NCBI RefSeq assembly: GCF_900105675.1
Contig: NZ_LT629786.1
Span: 6,510,001 to 6,574,000 of the forward strand
DNA length: 64,000 nt
Direction: 5' to 3'
Source: Pseudomonas synxantha
GTDB taxonomy: Bacteria; Pseudomonadota; Gammaproteobacteria; Pseudomonadales; Pseudomonadaceae
Position numbers and translations under genes: made by a program. Of the stretch, positions 9,601-16,826 are shown piece after piece; positions within the stretch are counted from its first letter, which is position 1, and every line of letters begins with the position of its first letter. The notes under the pieces were generated by a model that did not search any database, was not told the origin of the DNA, and saw only the letters and a program-made list of their open reading frames with translations.

Positions 9601-10391
9601 AAGCCACGGTTACCACGCTCGACGGCAAGGTCACCACCACGGCGCAGCGAGTAGACGGCATCTACCTGCAGGTCAACCCGCCGCTTCAGGGTGATGACAG
9701 TGCCTTGATGGGGTCGGAGGCCAGTTATGTAGGCGTCTGGTCCGTTCAATCCGCCCTGATCGAGGGCGACCTGGTGCAGGGGCAGCGAACCGACACAGTG
9801 GAAGTGAAGGTGGCCAACAACGCCGCCGCAGTCGTTGCTGAGCAAACCGCCAGAATCAATGCCGTCGGAGCGCTGTCGTCCAGCATCGAAACGGTCAAGA
9901 ACTCGGTCAACGGCAACACCCTGGCCATCCAGACCAACACCACGGCCATTCAAACGGTCGACGGTAAGGTCACGGCGAATTGGTCGGTGCGGATGCAGTA
10001 CGAAACCGCCACCGGGCTGTACAAGATCGCCGGCATTGGGCTTGGGCTGGAGAACGGCCCAGGGGGGTTGCAGTCGCAATTCATCGTGGACGCTGACAGG
10101 TTTGCCATCGGCCAGGCGGAGACGGTGCCCTTTGCGGTCACAGGTGGGCAGACCTTTATCAAGGCTGCGTTTATCCAGGACGGCACTATCACCAACGCCA
10201 AGATCGGGTCTTACATCAGTTCGACCAACTACATCGCAGGCCAGCAAGGATGGATCCTCAACAAGGACGGAACCTTCGAGATTAACGGCGTAGTGCCAGG
10301 GCAAGGTCGCTCGATTATGACGAATCGATCTTTGCGATTCTGGGATGTTAATAACGTGAAGCGGGTTCAGATCGGAGACTTGAGCGAATGA
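6603..10391 (+). CDS. host specificity / central tail fibre protein J (gpJ-like)
   Basis: This 1262-residue tail-tip protein is the lambda gpJ type, which forms the tip hub and central fibre and decides receptor choice. The first 600 residues carry the conserved hub (PSISTARITYLWSWGPIVGP, NPAWIFYDLVLHPYYGLGD). Fibronectin type III-like repeats follow (around IAWDAAPNAVAYDVEW), then a coiled-coil and DUF1983-like C-terminal region (TTLDGKVTTTAQRVDGIYLQ, GGQTFIKAAFIQDGTITNAKIG). ATG 6603 follows GGAGGGC. The protein is somewhat longer than lambda J (1132 residues). Its last residues overlap the start of the next gene (ATGA). Confidence 0.95.
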   Translation: MSAVAKKARRAAPRKRRAVIGGKGGQAKQKQPSIASNSVPSISTARITYLWSWGPIVGPVDDLRSVKLNGTPVKAADGTINYPSVKWQFRSGELNQERLEGIQESSNEIDVKKELIYGTPWLYTITNSMSDAARIRLSWPTLRSQDAAGNINGVRIDYAVDISTDNGPYVEVLVSAVDRKNITEYERAHRLELPAGTRWTIRVRRLTPNANSDLVVDQMIVKAIAEVVDSDQEYPLTAVSCLEYDAQTFGGDIAKIAVLMRGRIIRVPSNYDATTRTYATSGTGTSNGIWDGTFKEVYTNNPAWIFYDLVLHPYYGLGDRIDATMVDRWSLYRIAQYCDQMVPDGKGGMEPRFTCNLYFQKQAEAYAVLQDLASIFHGLAYWDGSQIVVNADMPGDPVYTYNQTQILNNGAIKYEGTRARDRHTLYMVSWDNPDQGFETDKEPVFDDEAMVELGGIVRDTTIDAIACTSLGQAQRAGQWAALTEKLQTQGGVFRVGLDGDIPKPGQVIAVADPMLVGRNNGGRIAAAAGRVVTLDRDTVVPVGARLMVNLPSGKSEGRVVKSVAGRDVTVMADFSEQPQAECGWILDYEDLKLMQFYVRNVTRPEWHQFQFEVIQHDPSKFEAIDNGAVVDPRPITGIPVGSQDAPARVMLSQHVVIEQGIAVTVMSIAWDAAPNAVAYDVEWKWGAREWVTVPRTAEQMVDVRGIYSGQYMARVRAVSALNVSSIPTTSALTSLEGKVGLPPAVAFLTTTSELFGIGIKWGFPAGAEDTQRTELWYGPANDLSVATKLTDLAYPQADYRMQQLLAGATLFFWARLVDRTGNIGPFYPVVNGVMGQASSDAGPILEQIKGQIDETALGQHLKDRIDLIDGTGPGSVNGRIEAAKDELEGLIDQIVDALEYDPAKAYALNDIVRMGQHLYQANGPVPANSPPPNATYWTDIGTVTQTVNALVTQVQQNSATINQHGQDITAQAQQLNAVKVTVNDPVTGVNATASGLSTLKATVTTLDGKVTTTAQRVDGIYLQVNPPLQGDDSALMGSEASYVGVWSVQSALIEGDLVQGQRTDTVEVKVANNAAAVVAEQTARINAVGALSSSIETVKNSVNGNTLAIQTNTTAIQTVDGKVTANWSVRMQYETATGLYKIAGIGLGLENGPGGLQSQFIVDADRFAIGQAETVPFAVTGGQTFIKAAFIQDGTITNAKIGSYISSTNYIAGQQGWILNKDGTFEINGVVPGQGRSIMTNRSLRFWDVNNVKRVQIGDLSE

Positions 10392-10720
10392 GTTCCGGTC
10401 TGAGGATATGGTCATCGGCTGGTGTGCTGGAATTCGATACGGGTACCTCAACTTATAGGGTTGTTCTGTCCGTACTTGTTTCATATGCGGGCGAGGGTAG
10501 ATCCACGAAAACGTTTTCAGTGCCTGGATGCAGCCCTAGCAATTCAGTATGTTTCATGCTGCCGATCAACAATAATAATGATGACAGCTTGGCAACTAAT
10601 AGGCAGTTGGAGTGCGAGATGGGGAATGGAGTAGTCTCTGTAAGAAACTTTCTAGGTCAGAGGCCGAATGATTCTATTTCCCAGGCGACGATGCGCTTAA
10701 TAGTTATGAGGTGGATTTAA
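10388..10720 (+). CDS. small tail-tip accessory protein of unknown function
   Basis: The product is 110 residues, beginning with SSGLRIWSSAGVLEFD. This resembles the start of the next gene product (SYGLEVANDAGAVSLDS), so the two may be related beta-rich tip or fibre proteins of the DUF6453 kind. It overlaps the J gene by ATGA, and its stop overlaps the next ATG as TAATG, so J and both small genes form one coupled unit. Base use shifts to more A/T here, as is common where fibre modules have been exchanged. No precise function can be given. Confidence 0.75.
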   Translation: MSSGLRIWSSAGVLEFDTGTSTYRVVLSVLVSYAGEGRSTKTFSVPGCSPSNSVCFMLPINNNNDDSLATNRQLECEMGNGVVSVRNFLGQRPNDSISQATMRLIVMRWI

Positions 10721-11367
10721 TGAGTTATGGTTTAGAGGTGGCTAATGACGCTGGCGCCGTCTCTCTTGATTCCGAATATGCGAGGCTGTGTGTTTTTCAC
10801 AAAGGCACGTATACAGCGGGCGTTTCCATCGTTTTTGCTTCGGTTATTGACACGCAGGAGCCTCCACTTGTCTTCGTTCGGCCTCAAAGTAACGGATCGC
10901 TCATTCAGCTTGGCGTTCTCCTAGTAGGAACGCCAGGCGCCTGGACGGGGTGTAGTGTCACATCAGGTCAAGCCCACTCAGGCGCTATTTTTGTCGCGGC
11001 ATTTTCATCGAAACCTACTGCCTCATATGGATTGAGATTGTGGGATGCGACTGGAAAGCAAATATTTGATTCTGGAACCCAAGCAGCAGTATTTACCAGG
11101 GCCTTACAAAACTGGACCTACACACATACGACCTATAGCGGACAGGGGCTGCCTACTAATTGGTACTCTGTTCCGATGAGTTATGAGCTTGGCGATTATT
11201 TGATGGTAAATAATTCCAGAATGCCGATGATGGGCGGGAATAATGAATCCCGCGGGATTGGGCTTAGGTATGATTTTGCAGCCTCGCTTTTGAGATTTAG
11301 CGTTACGACTGTATCAAATCCAATCTACTTTTTGCTTCCTGCGATATTTGGAAAAATAACCGCTTAA
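10720..11367 (+). CDS. tail-tip or fibre protein of unknown function (DUF6453-like)
   Basis: The 215-residue product starts at ATG 10720, sharing a base with the preceding stop. A GTG nine bases earlier is less likely. It is beta-rich with many small and aromatic residues and has no signal peptide or transmembrane segment. Motifs such as YGLRLWDATGKQIFDSG resemble small proteins encoded just after J in F-type pyocins and related prophages. The gene is AT-rich relative to J and probably belongs to an exchangeable receptor-binding module. Confidence 0.72.
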   Translation: MSYGLEVANDAGAVSLDSEYARLCVFHKGTYTAGVSIVFASVIDTQEPPLVFVRPQSNGSLIQLGVLLVGTPGAWTGCSVTSGQAHSGAIFVAAFSSKPTASYGLRLWDATGKQIFDSGTQAAVFTRALQNWTYTHTTYSGQGLPTNWYSVPMSYELGDYLMVNNSRMPMMGGNNESRGIGLRYDFAASLLRFSVTTVSNPIYFLLPAIFGKITA

Positions 11368-11391
11368 ATGTAATTTACAAGGAACATCTAA

Positions 11392-11859
11392 ATGGCTAGG
11401 CAAGAAATTAATGTCGGCACGGCCCCAACAGGCGCCGGCGGCGACACTACCCGAAGCGCCGCTGTAAAAATCAATTCGATGACGGCAGAGCTATATGCGA
11501 AGACTAATAGCCTGGGTAGTGCGGCAACTCGGAATGTTGGCATCGCTTCGGGAAACGTCATGGAGATTTCACCAGCGCAACTGGTCGACGGGAACTCAGC
11601 GTTTATTGTTGAGGGTAGTCGGTTCCTATCCTACGGGGAAGGGACCACGGGTGGCCCACCTGGCGTTACCTATGCATCCGGCATCCGTTCAAGATTCTAC
11701 GATGGTTCTTTTTTTGCTGTTGATATTGTCGGGAATATTCTGAACGGCAATCTTTACTGGCGAACAGTTAACTCGGTCGGGGTGCAGAACGGCTGGCGAA
11801 CTATCTACGACACTTCCAATACCACCCGTGCCCAAGACGGCACCTTAAAGGCGATCTGA
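11392..11859 (+). CDS. tail fibre protein with a pyocin-knob-like C terminus
   Basis: The 155-residue product begins MARQEINVGTAPTGAGGDTTRSA, a common start for Pseudomonas phage and pyocin fibre proteins. It ends with NLYWRTVNSVGVQNGWRTIYDTSNTTRAQDG, which matches the knob domain ending (tryptophan-rich, then an N-T-T motif). It probably binds a surface saccharide or forms the fibre tip. The ATG follows AAGGA at 8 bases. It is short for a complete fibre, so it may work with the 215-residue protein upstream. Confidence 0.8.
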   Translation: MARQEINVGTAPTGAGGDTTRSAAVKINSMTAELYAKTNSLGSAATRNVGIASGNVMEISPAQLVDGNSAFIVEGSRFLSYGEGTTGGPPGVTYASGIRSRFYDGSFFAVDIVGNILNGNLYWRTVNSVGVQNGWRTIYDTSNTTRAQDGTLKAI

Positions 11860-11861
11860 AC

Positions 11862-12422
11862 ATGGCAAGAGCAGCAATCAACATCGTGGGCGAAACCGGC
11901 GCCCTGTTTGACATCACATCGCTCGGAGGCAAGGACGTAGATAGTTACCGCTCTGGTGTCGGCGTGTACTGCGTCACGGGCACCCTGGGCATGGTTCCTT
12001 TTCCGCCATTAGATCAGGGCTGGGGCTACTCGCTGCATCCTTCGGAGGACACCGCGAAGGTCGATATCGCTTTCGCTGAAGGCCTGCTGACCGTGACCGT
12101 CACTATGGATGGCGAACCCTACGATCTGAAAACGATGATCACGCTTCACATAATGGTTCCGGACTTGCCGGTTCCGAAAATGCCCGAGGCGCCGCCGGTT
12201 GTTACTGACCCTTTGAAAGAGGCGCAGGCCGAGATTACCCGTCTACGAGCCATAGCAGACTACGCCGTCGCGCCGCTGCAGGATGCGGTCGATGTGGACG
12301 AAGCCACTGACGCCGAGATTGCTTTGCTCAAGGTCTGGAAGAAGTACCGCGTTGCGCTGAGCCGAGTGCCCGAGCAAGAGCATTACCCGGACGCTATCGA
12401 GTGGCCCGTGGTTCCGGCCTGA
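11862..12422 (+). CDS. fibre-tip / tail fibre assembly fusion protein
   Basis: The product is 186 residues. The N-terminal 100 residues (MARAAINIVGETGALFDITS) form a small beta-rich domain seen in Pseudomonas phage tail proteins. After a proline-rich linker (PKMPEAPPVV) a helical C-terminal part ends in LLKVWKKYRVALSRVPEQEHYPDAIEWP. This is the signature of tail fibre assembly chaperones (Tfa type). I infer a chaperone for the fibre encoded 2 bases upstream. It is the last structural gene before the lysis genes. Confidence 0.78.
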   Translation: MARAAINIVGETGALFDITSLGGKDVDSYRSGVGVYCVTGTLGMVPFPPLDQGWGYSLHPSEDTAKVDIAFAEGLLTVTVTMDGEPYDLKTMITLHIMVPDLPVPKMPEAPPVVTDPLKEAQAEITRLRAIADYAVAPLQDAVDVDEATDAEIALLKVWKKYRVALSRVPEQEHYPDAIEWPVVPA

Positions 12423-12442
12423 CCGCCGACCTGGAAACCATC

Positions 12443-12464
12443 ACCGCCTTGTGCGGTTTTTTTT
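12443..12464 (+). terminator. hairpin with T-run between tail and lysis genes
   Basis: ACCGC (12443-12447) pairs with GCGGT (12453-12457), followed by eight T residues. The Shine-Dalgarno of the lysin (CTGGAGAAAAG) follows at once. It is the fourth hairpin of this pattern in the cluster. Confidence 0.65.
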
Positions 12465-12479
12465 CGTCTGGAGAAAAGC

Positions 12480-12905
12480 ATGAACGCAATCGAGAGAGAC
12501 CGAGACATCCTGGCGCGCACGCTGTGGGGCGAAGCCCGCGGTGAGGGGCTGGACGGGCAGATCGCCGTGGCCTGGACCATCCGCAACCGTGTGTTCGATG
12601 GCAAGGCCAAGTCATGGTGGGGCGAGGGCTATGCCGGTGTGTGCCTGAAGCCATGGCAGTTCAGCTGCTGGAACCAGAACGACCCGAACTACGCCTACCT
12701 GAGTGGCGCCAAGCAGATCCCGGCCGCGCAGTTCGCCCAGGCCCAGCGTGCGGCTGATCAGGTGATGTCGGGTGCGGTATCGGATCCAACCGGTGGCGCC
12801 ACGCACTACTACGCAAACACGATGCCGGAGGCCCCGGCCTGGGCGGCGAAGGCTAAGCAGACCCTGCGCCTCGGGCACCACGTTTTCTTCAAGGATGTGC
12901 CGTGA
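12480..12905 (+). CDS. endolysin, SleB-type cell wall hydrolase
   Basis: This 141-residue protein matches the SleB/Hydrolase_2 family of peptidoglycan-cutting enzymes. The N-terminal motif LARTLWGEARGEG contains the expected catalytic glutamate, and the family patterns AVAWTIRNRV and FSCWNQNDPN follow. It has no signal peptide, so export would need a holin, but none is encoded beside it in the window. The stop overlaps the Rz start (TGATG), joining it to the spanin genes. This is a lysis module at the far end of the tail genes. Confidence 0.88.
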   Translation: MNAIERDRDILARTLWGEARGEGLDGQIAVAWTIRNRVFDGKAKSWWGEGYAGVCLKPWQFSCWNQNDPNYAYLSGAKQIPAAQFAQAQRAADQVMSGAVSDPTGGATHYYANTMPEAPAWAAKAKQTLRLGHHVFFKDVP

Positions 12906-13450
12906 TGACGCCTGCACAGAACCTGATCGGCCTGGGGCTGGCAATCCTGCTGGCGCTGGCCATCGGCTTTGGCGGGGCATGGAAGGTTCAGGACTGGCGC
13001 CTGGGCAAGAAGATGGCCGAGCGTATCGCGGAGCAGGGCGCCCACCACCAGAAGGAACTGGATGCAATCACTGGCGAGGCCTGGCTTCAGCAGTCGGCCG
13101 AGCTGGATAAGCGCCTGGCCACCGAGGAAAAGCTCGCTCTCCAGGACCAACAACACACCAAGGAATTATCCGATGCCCAGCGCAACCAGGCTGTTCTGCG
13201 CGATCGTCTTGCCACTTCTGATGTCAGGCTGTCAGTCCTTATCGACTCAGCGGATACAGCCAGTGGCTGCAACGTGCCTACATCCACCAGCGCCGTCGGC
13301 GTGGTTCATGCAGCCCGTCGAGCCCAACTTGACCCAGCGCATGCTCAACGAATTCTCGCCATCACCGGTGACGGGGACCAAGGACTGATTGCGCTGCGGG
13401 CGTGCCAGGCTTATGTCAAAACGGTTGCAGGGCAAGGTGCGGGGAAATGA
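12905..13450 (+). CDS. Rz-like inner-membrane spanin subunit
   Basis: The 181-residue product has one N-terminal membrane segment (LIGLGLAILLALAIGFGG) followed by a long periplasmic coiled coil (residues about 35-105), the layout of phage i-spanins. These join with a small outer-membrane lipoprotein to fuse the two membranes at lysis. ATG 12905 shares a base with the lysin stop. An Rz1-like lipoprotein is encoded inside it in another frame, strong support for the assignment. Confidence 0.87.
   Translation: MTPAQNLIGLGLAILLALAIGFGGAWKVQDWRLGKKMAERIAEQGAHHQKELDAITGEAWLQQSAELDKRLATEEKLALQDQQHTKELSDAQRNQAVLRDRLATSDVRLSVLIDSADTASGCNVPTSTSAVGVVHAARRAQLDPAHAQRILAITGDGDQGLIALRACQAYVKTVAGQGAGK
13173..13388 (+). 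CDS. Rz1-like outer-membrane spanin lipoprotein nested in Rz
   Basis: The 71-residue product lies wholly inside the Rz gene in another frame. It starts MPSATRLFCAIVLPLLMSGC, a lipoprotein signal with lipobox LMSG-C and cleavage before cysteine 20. The mature part is short and has several prolines (HPPAPSAW, SPSPVTG), as expected for o-spanins. The ATG at 13173 has an AAGGA Shine-Dalgarno about 8 bases upstream. A longer in-frame extension to 12969 is open but would hide the signal sequence. Confidence 0.82.
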   Translation: MPSATRLFCAIVLPLLMSGCQSLSTQRIQPVAATCLHPPAPSAWFMQPVEPNLTQRMLNEFSPSPVTGTKD

Positions 13451-13524
13451 TGTTTCAGATGGGCGGCTCTGTGGATAACTCGCGAGCCTCAGAAAACAAT
13501 GTACGTCTATTTGTACGTATTGCA

Positions 13525-13562
13525 GAAAAACAAAGGGCCTGCATCGCTGCAAGCCCTTGTTT
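13525..13562 (-). terminator. terminator downstream of tRNA-Thr
   Basis: On the minus strand, beyond the tRNA 3' end, AAGGGCTTGCA and TGCAGGCCCTT pair (one bulged base), followed by TTGTTTTT. It ends tRNA-Thr transcription and sits at the boundary with the phage genes. Confidence 0.7.
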
Positions 13563-13566
13563 TAAA

Positions 13567-13642
<76 letters not shown>

Positions 13643-13656
13643 GTGTTAGGGCGACG

Positions 13657-13684
13657 ATTATAGCGATTGGAAAGCTTCTGTAAA
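13657..13684 (-). promoter_or_regulatory. sigma70-type promoter of tRNA-Thr
   Basis: On the minus strand TTTACA (13679-13684) and TATAAT (13657-13662) are separated by 16 bases. The -10 box lies about 15 bases before the tRNA 5' end. Confidence 0.75.
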
Positions 13685-14160
13685 CCCCTGAATTCTGACT
13701 ATTTTTGCAGAAGGAGAGGTTTTCTTCGAATGGCGGGTTTTCCTCGTCCCTCAAGCGTCAATTCCCATCCCCGCAATCCACGGTGAATTTCATCTATTCC
13801 ATCACCCTGCCTCTGCTCTTTGGAACCGAGGTAGGTCATATATGCGTGCATTCACCACGCCGCAGCCTGGCTGTCTCGCGCAGCTTTGCGGCTGCTGAAA
13901 GGCCCAAAAAAAACCGCATAAATTACGCTTTATACGTTTACCCCAAATGCTTATGCACAATCGGCAGGTAGATAACGTGATGAAGCAGCCGTTTTGTGAC
14001 AGCGTTCTATACGCGCCGCAACTGCCTGTTTTGCGTGCGTTTTATTTTGTGAACAAAAAATGACCAGGGTCGATTTTGGCCTGTAACGCAGATAGATACT
14101 GGCTCGGTAAAGATTTAATCAACAGAGTTATCCACAGGGGCGTGTGGGAAATTTCGCCCC
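13685..14160. other. gene-poor interval right of tRNA-Thr
   Basis: This stretch of roughly 480 bases holds no coding frame I can support. A small open frame at 13705-13971 lacks a good start signal and family resemblance. A perfect DnaA-box sequence TTATCCACA lies at 14128-14136. A GGGGCG/CGCCCC inverted repeat at 14137-14160 abuts the stop of the minus-strand methyltransferase gene but has no clear T-run. Confidence 0.5.
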
Positions 14161-15139
14161 TTAATCGCGCTCGGCCAGCACCATCAAGTTGCGCGGCGTC
14201 AGCGCTGTTTCACAGAAGCTGCCGACCTCGACGTTGTAACCTCGCTCTTGCAGGAACAATGCTCGATCGAGCACCAGCCACATTTCCAGCGGGCGTCGAA
14301 ACAGGCCTCTTACCAGCTCCAGGTTTCGCACCTCGGCCAGGCGGTGCCAGCCGTGTGCCTCCAGCGCCGTCCAATCCTGTTCGCCTGTGGATAAACCCTT
14401 TAGGTTCGCCAGTTCCTGGCAGTAGTCAGCGTAAGGTTTGTCCAGCCAACTGGCGGGCAGGGACGGCGTTGGCAGGTATTCGTCGCAACCGCGCAGCTGG
14501 CGTTGCAGTCGGTCGAAGCCCAGGCGTCGGGCCATGGACGTATCCCGTTGCTGGCGCACGCGGTTGCCGGCGGTGACGGTTTCGCTCAGGGGCAGGCCTA
14601 GATCTTCTATGGATAGTTGCAGTCGGGATGCGCGCCCGGCAGCGGACAATGCCTGGTAGCGGTCGGCGGTGATGCGGTTGTAGCAGCAGGGCGCCAGTGC
14701 CAGTTGTTTGCAGCCGGCGGCGCTGGCCAGTTGTAGCAGGCGCACGTGCAAATCGCCGCAGGCATGCAGGGCGACTGGTGTGTGTTGGGGGTTGATCGCC
14801 ATATCCGCCATGACGTTCTGCAGGCGATGGGCTGCGGGTAGGTTATGGCGGTCACTCAGGGCTTGGCCGGATGCGACCAGGGCAGGGTCGTATTCCAGGC
14901 AGGTCAACTGTTGGCCGGGTTGCAGCAGGCGGCGGCTTAGATGGCCCTTGCCGGCGCACCAGTCCAGCCAATGGGTGGGCGTTTCGGCAAAATTCAGCGC
15001 GGCACCGAAGGCTTCGATCTGTTGCCACTTGCGTCCGGGTACGTCGACATTCAGGCGGTGGCGAGCAGGTTCAAGCATGTGCGTGGGTAGTTTATCCACA
15101 GCACTGAGGTGTAGCGCTTGAGCGGCCAGCTGTGGAAAA
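14128..15139. other. cluster of DnaA-box-like nonamers
   Basis: TTATCCACA occurs perfectly at 14128-14136, 14386-14394 (reverse strand) and 15092-15100. A variant, TTTTCCACA, is at 15131-15139 (reverse strand). Three lie inside the methyltransferase gene. Binding is not shown; only the sequence matches are. Confidence 0.35.
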
Positions 15140-15348
15140 GGTGCAGGCGCAGGCAGATCGTGGGGGGAGTTGTGACTGGCTTCGGCTTCGGCCAACGAGC
15201 GCTGGCGCAGCCATCGGGACAGCGCCGGGTGGTTGGTTTCCCAGGGTAAGTGCAGATGGGTGAAGGGCCGTGGTCGCCACAGCCCTTGGTGCTCGATCAG
15301 GAACCCATCCAGCGCCTTGAAGCGTGCCTCAGCGTCCTTGGCACGCAT
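14161..15348 (-). CDS. SAM-dependent methyltransferase family protein
   Basis: The 395-residue protein has a Rossmann methyltransferase core in its middle: motif I THWLDWCAGKGHLSRRLL and an acidic residue at TCLEYDPALV. A cysteine-containing segment, LALAPCCYNRI, follows. This pattern resembles the Methyltransf_32 / Trm13-like group. The substrate is unknown; RNA is likely from family resemblance. ATG 15348 is preferred; a longer frame to 15384 would extend further into the permease gene. It overlaps the hisM-like gene by 20 bases and is the last gene of that operon, though not obviously related to transport. Confidence 0.75.
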   Translation of the reverse strand: MRAKDAEARFKALDGFLIEHQGLWRPRPFTHLHLPWETNHPALSRWLRQRSLAEAEASHNSPHDLPAPAPFPQLAAQALHLSAVDKLPTHMLEPARHRLNVDVPGRKWQQIEAFGAALNFAETPTHWLDWCAGKGHLSRRLLQPGQQLTCLEYDPALVASGQALSDRHNLPAAHRLQNVMADMAINPQHTPVALHACGDLHVRLLQLASAAGCKQLALAPCCYNRITADRYQALSAAGRASRLQLSIEDLGLPLSETVTAGNRVRQQRDTSMARRLGFDRLQRQLRGCDEYLPTPSLPASWLDKPYADYCQELANLKGLSTGEQDWTALEAHGWHRLAEVRNLELVRGLFRRPLEMWLVLDRALFLQERGYNVEVGSFCETALTPRNLMVLAERD

Positions 15349-16060
15349 CGACGCGCAGCCATTTTTCCAGCAGTTTGAAGCCACGCACGAGGATGTAGGC
15401 CATCAGCAGGTAGAACAGCCCGGCCGCGAAGAAGATCTCTACCGGCAGGTAAGTGCGGGCGATGATGGTCCGCGCCATGCCGGTCAGTTCCAGCAGGGTC
15501 ACGGTACTGGCCAGGGCGCTGGCCTTGAGCATCAGGATCACTTCGTTGCTGTAGGCCGGCAGGCCGATGCGCGAGGCGCGGGGCAGGATGATGTAAAACA
15601 GCGTCTTGGGCTTGGACATGCCCAGGGCGCGCGCCGCTTCGATTTCACCTGGCGGGATGGCCTGGATAGCACCGCGCAGGATCTCGGCGATATAGGCGGC
15701 GGTGTGCAGGGTCATGGTGACAGTGGCGCACCAGAACGGATCTCGCAGGTACGGCCACATGAAGCTGTTGCGCACCGCATCGAACTGCGCCAGGCCGTAG
15801 TAGACCAGGAACAATTGCACCAGCAACGGCGTGCCACGGAAGAAGAAGATGTAGCCGTAGGGCAGGGCGCTCACGTACCAGCGGCGCGACGAGCGAGCGA
15901 TGCCGAGCGGGATCGCCAGCAGCAGGCCGGCGATCACCGCGATTGCCACCAGCTCCAGGGTCAGGGTTGCGCCCTGGGCCAGTTTGGGCAGCCACTTGAT
16001 GATCACGGCCCAGTTCAGGCCCAGGTCGAAGTGCGATAGCCAGCTGTAGTCGCCGCTCAT
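15329..16060 (-). CDS. hisM: basic amino acid ABC transporter permease (HisM type)
   Basis: The 243-residue inner-membrane permease has about five hydrophobic segments and the EAA loop motif EIEAARALGMSKPKTLFYIILPRA that contacts the ATPase. The pattern FFFRGTPLLVQLFLVYYG is typical of HisM/ArtM proteins. It pairs with the hisQ-like permease, from which it is separated by a 4-base overlap. The operon order is ATPase, binding protein, HisQ, HisM, methyltransferase. Whether histidine, arginine or ornithine is the main substrate cannot be told from sequence alone. Confidence 0.88.
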   Translation of the reverse strand: MSGDYSWLSHFDLGLNWAVIIKWLPKLAQGATLTLELVAIAVIAGLLLAIPLGIARSSRRWYVSALPYGYIFFFRGTPLLVQLFLVYYGLAQFDAVRNSFMWPYLRDPFWCATVTMTLHTAAYIAEILRGAIQAIPPGEIEAARALGMSKPKTLFYIILPRASRIGLPAYSNEVILMLKASALASTVTLLELTGMARTIIARTYLPVEIFFAAGLFYLLMAYILVRGFKLLEKWLRVDACQGR

Positions 16061-16752
16061 TGGGTGCTCCTTGCAAAGCCGCGGGCGGCGCGTTTTTCCA
16101 GGAAGTGCATGCTGATCATCGCCAGCACGGTCAGGCCCAGGTACATGAACGCTGCGACCATGAAGAAGGTGAACGGTTGCTTGGTGACGGTCACGCCGAT
16201 CTGCGCGTGGCGCATGATTTCTTCAAGGCCGATCACCGACACCAGTGCAGTGTCTTTCATCAGGATCATGAACAGGTTGCCCAGGCCCGGCAGGGCGATG
16301 CGCCACATCTGCGGCATGATCAAGCGCGTGAAAATCCGCAGTTTCGACAAGCCCAACGCCACACCGGCTTCGCGGTGGCCCTTGGGAATGGCGAGGATCG
16401 CGCCGCGGAACACTTCGGTGGCGTAGGCGCCAAAGCATAGGCCCAGGGCAATCACCCCGGCGGCAAAGGCACTCAGGGACAGGTCGGGGTTACCGAAGAA
16501 CTCCCCCAGGGCACGCATCAGGTTGACCGTGCCGAAGTAAATCAGCAGCACCCACAACAGCTCGGGAATACCGCGAACGATGGTCGAATAAGCACCGCCC
16601 AGCCATTGCAGCGGCTTGTACGGCGAAGTCTTGGCCAAGGCGCCGGCAAGGCCGAGCACCAGCCCCAGGCACAGGGCCGTGAGCGCCAGTTTGACGGTCA
16701 TCAGCGCGCCAGCGGCAAGCGCCGGGCCGAATCCGTAGAGATCGAAATTCAT
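16057..16752 (-). CDS. hisQ: basic amino acid ABC transporter permease (HisQ type)
   Basis: The 231-residue permease is the partner of the HisM-type protein. Hydrophobic segments begin near residue 10, and the EAA loop HREAGVALGLSKLRIFTRLIMPQM is present. IVRGIPELLWVLLIYFG matches HisQ-family proteins. It lies between the binding-protein gene (74-base gap) and hisM (ATGA overlap). Confidence 0.88.
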   Translation of the reverse strand: MNFDLYGFGPALAAGALMTVKLALTALCLGLVLGLAGALAKTSPYKPLQWLGGAYSTIVRGIPELLWVLLIYFGTVNLMRALGEFFGNPDLSLSAFAAGVIALGLCFGAYATEVFRGAILAIPKGHREAGVALGLSKLRIFTRLIMPQMWRIALPGLGNLFMILMKDTALVSVIGLEEIMRHAQIGVTVTKQPFTFFMVAAFMYLGLTVLAMISMHFLEKRAARGFARSTQ

Positions 16753-16826
16753 GGTGTTTTCATATCGCGGCAGGCATTGCTGAAAGCCGACGCGCTCACA
16801 GGAGCGCGCCGGGCAGGCCGTTCAGG

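Noticed and set aside
13705..13971. 88-codon frame right of tRNA-Thr
   Set aside because: It has no ribosome site and its predicted product has no recognisable feature.
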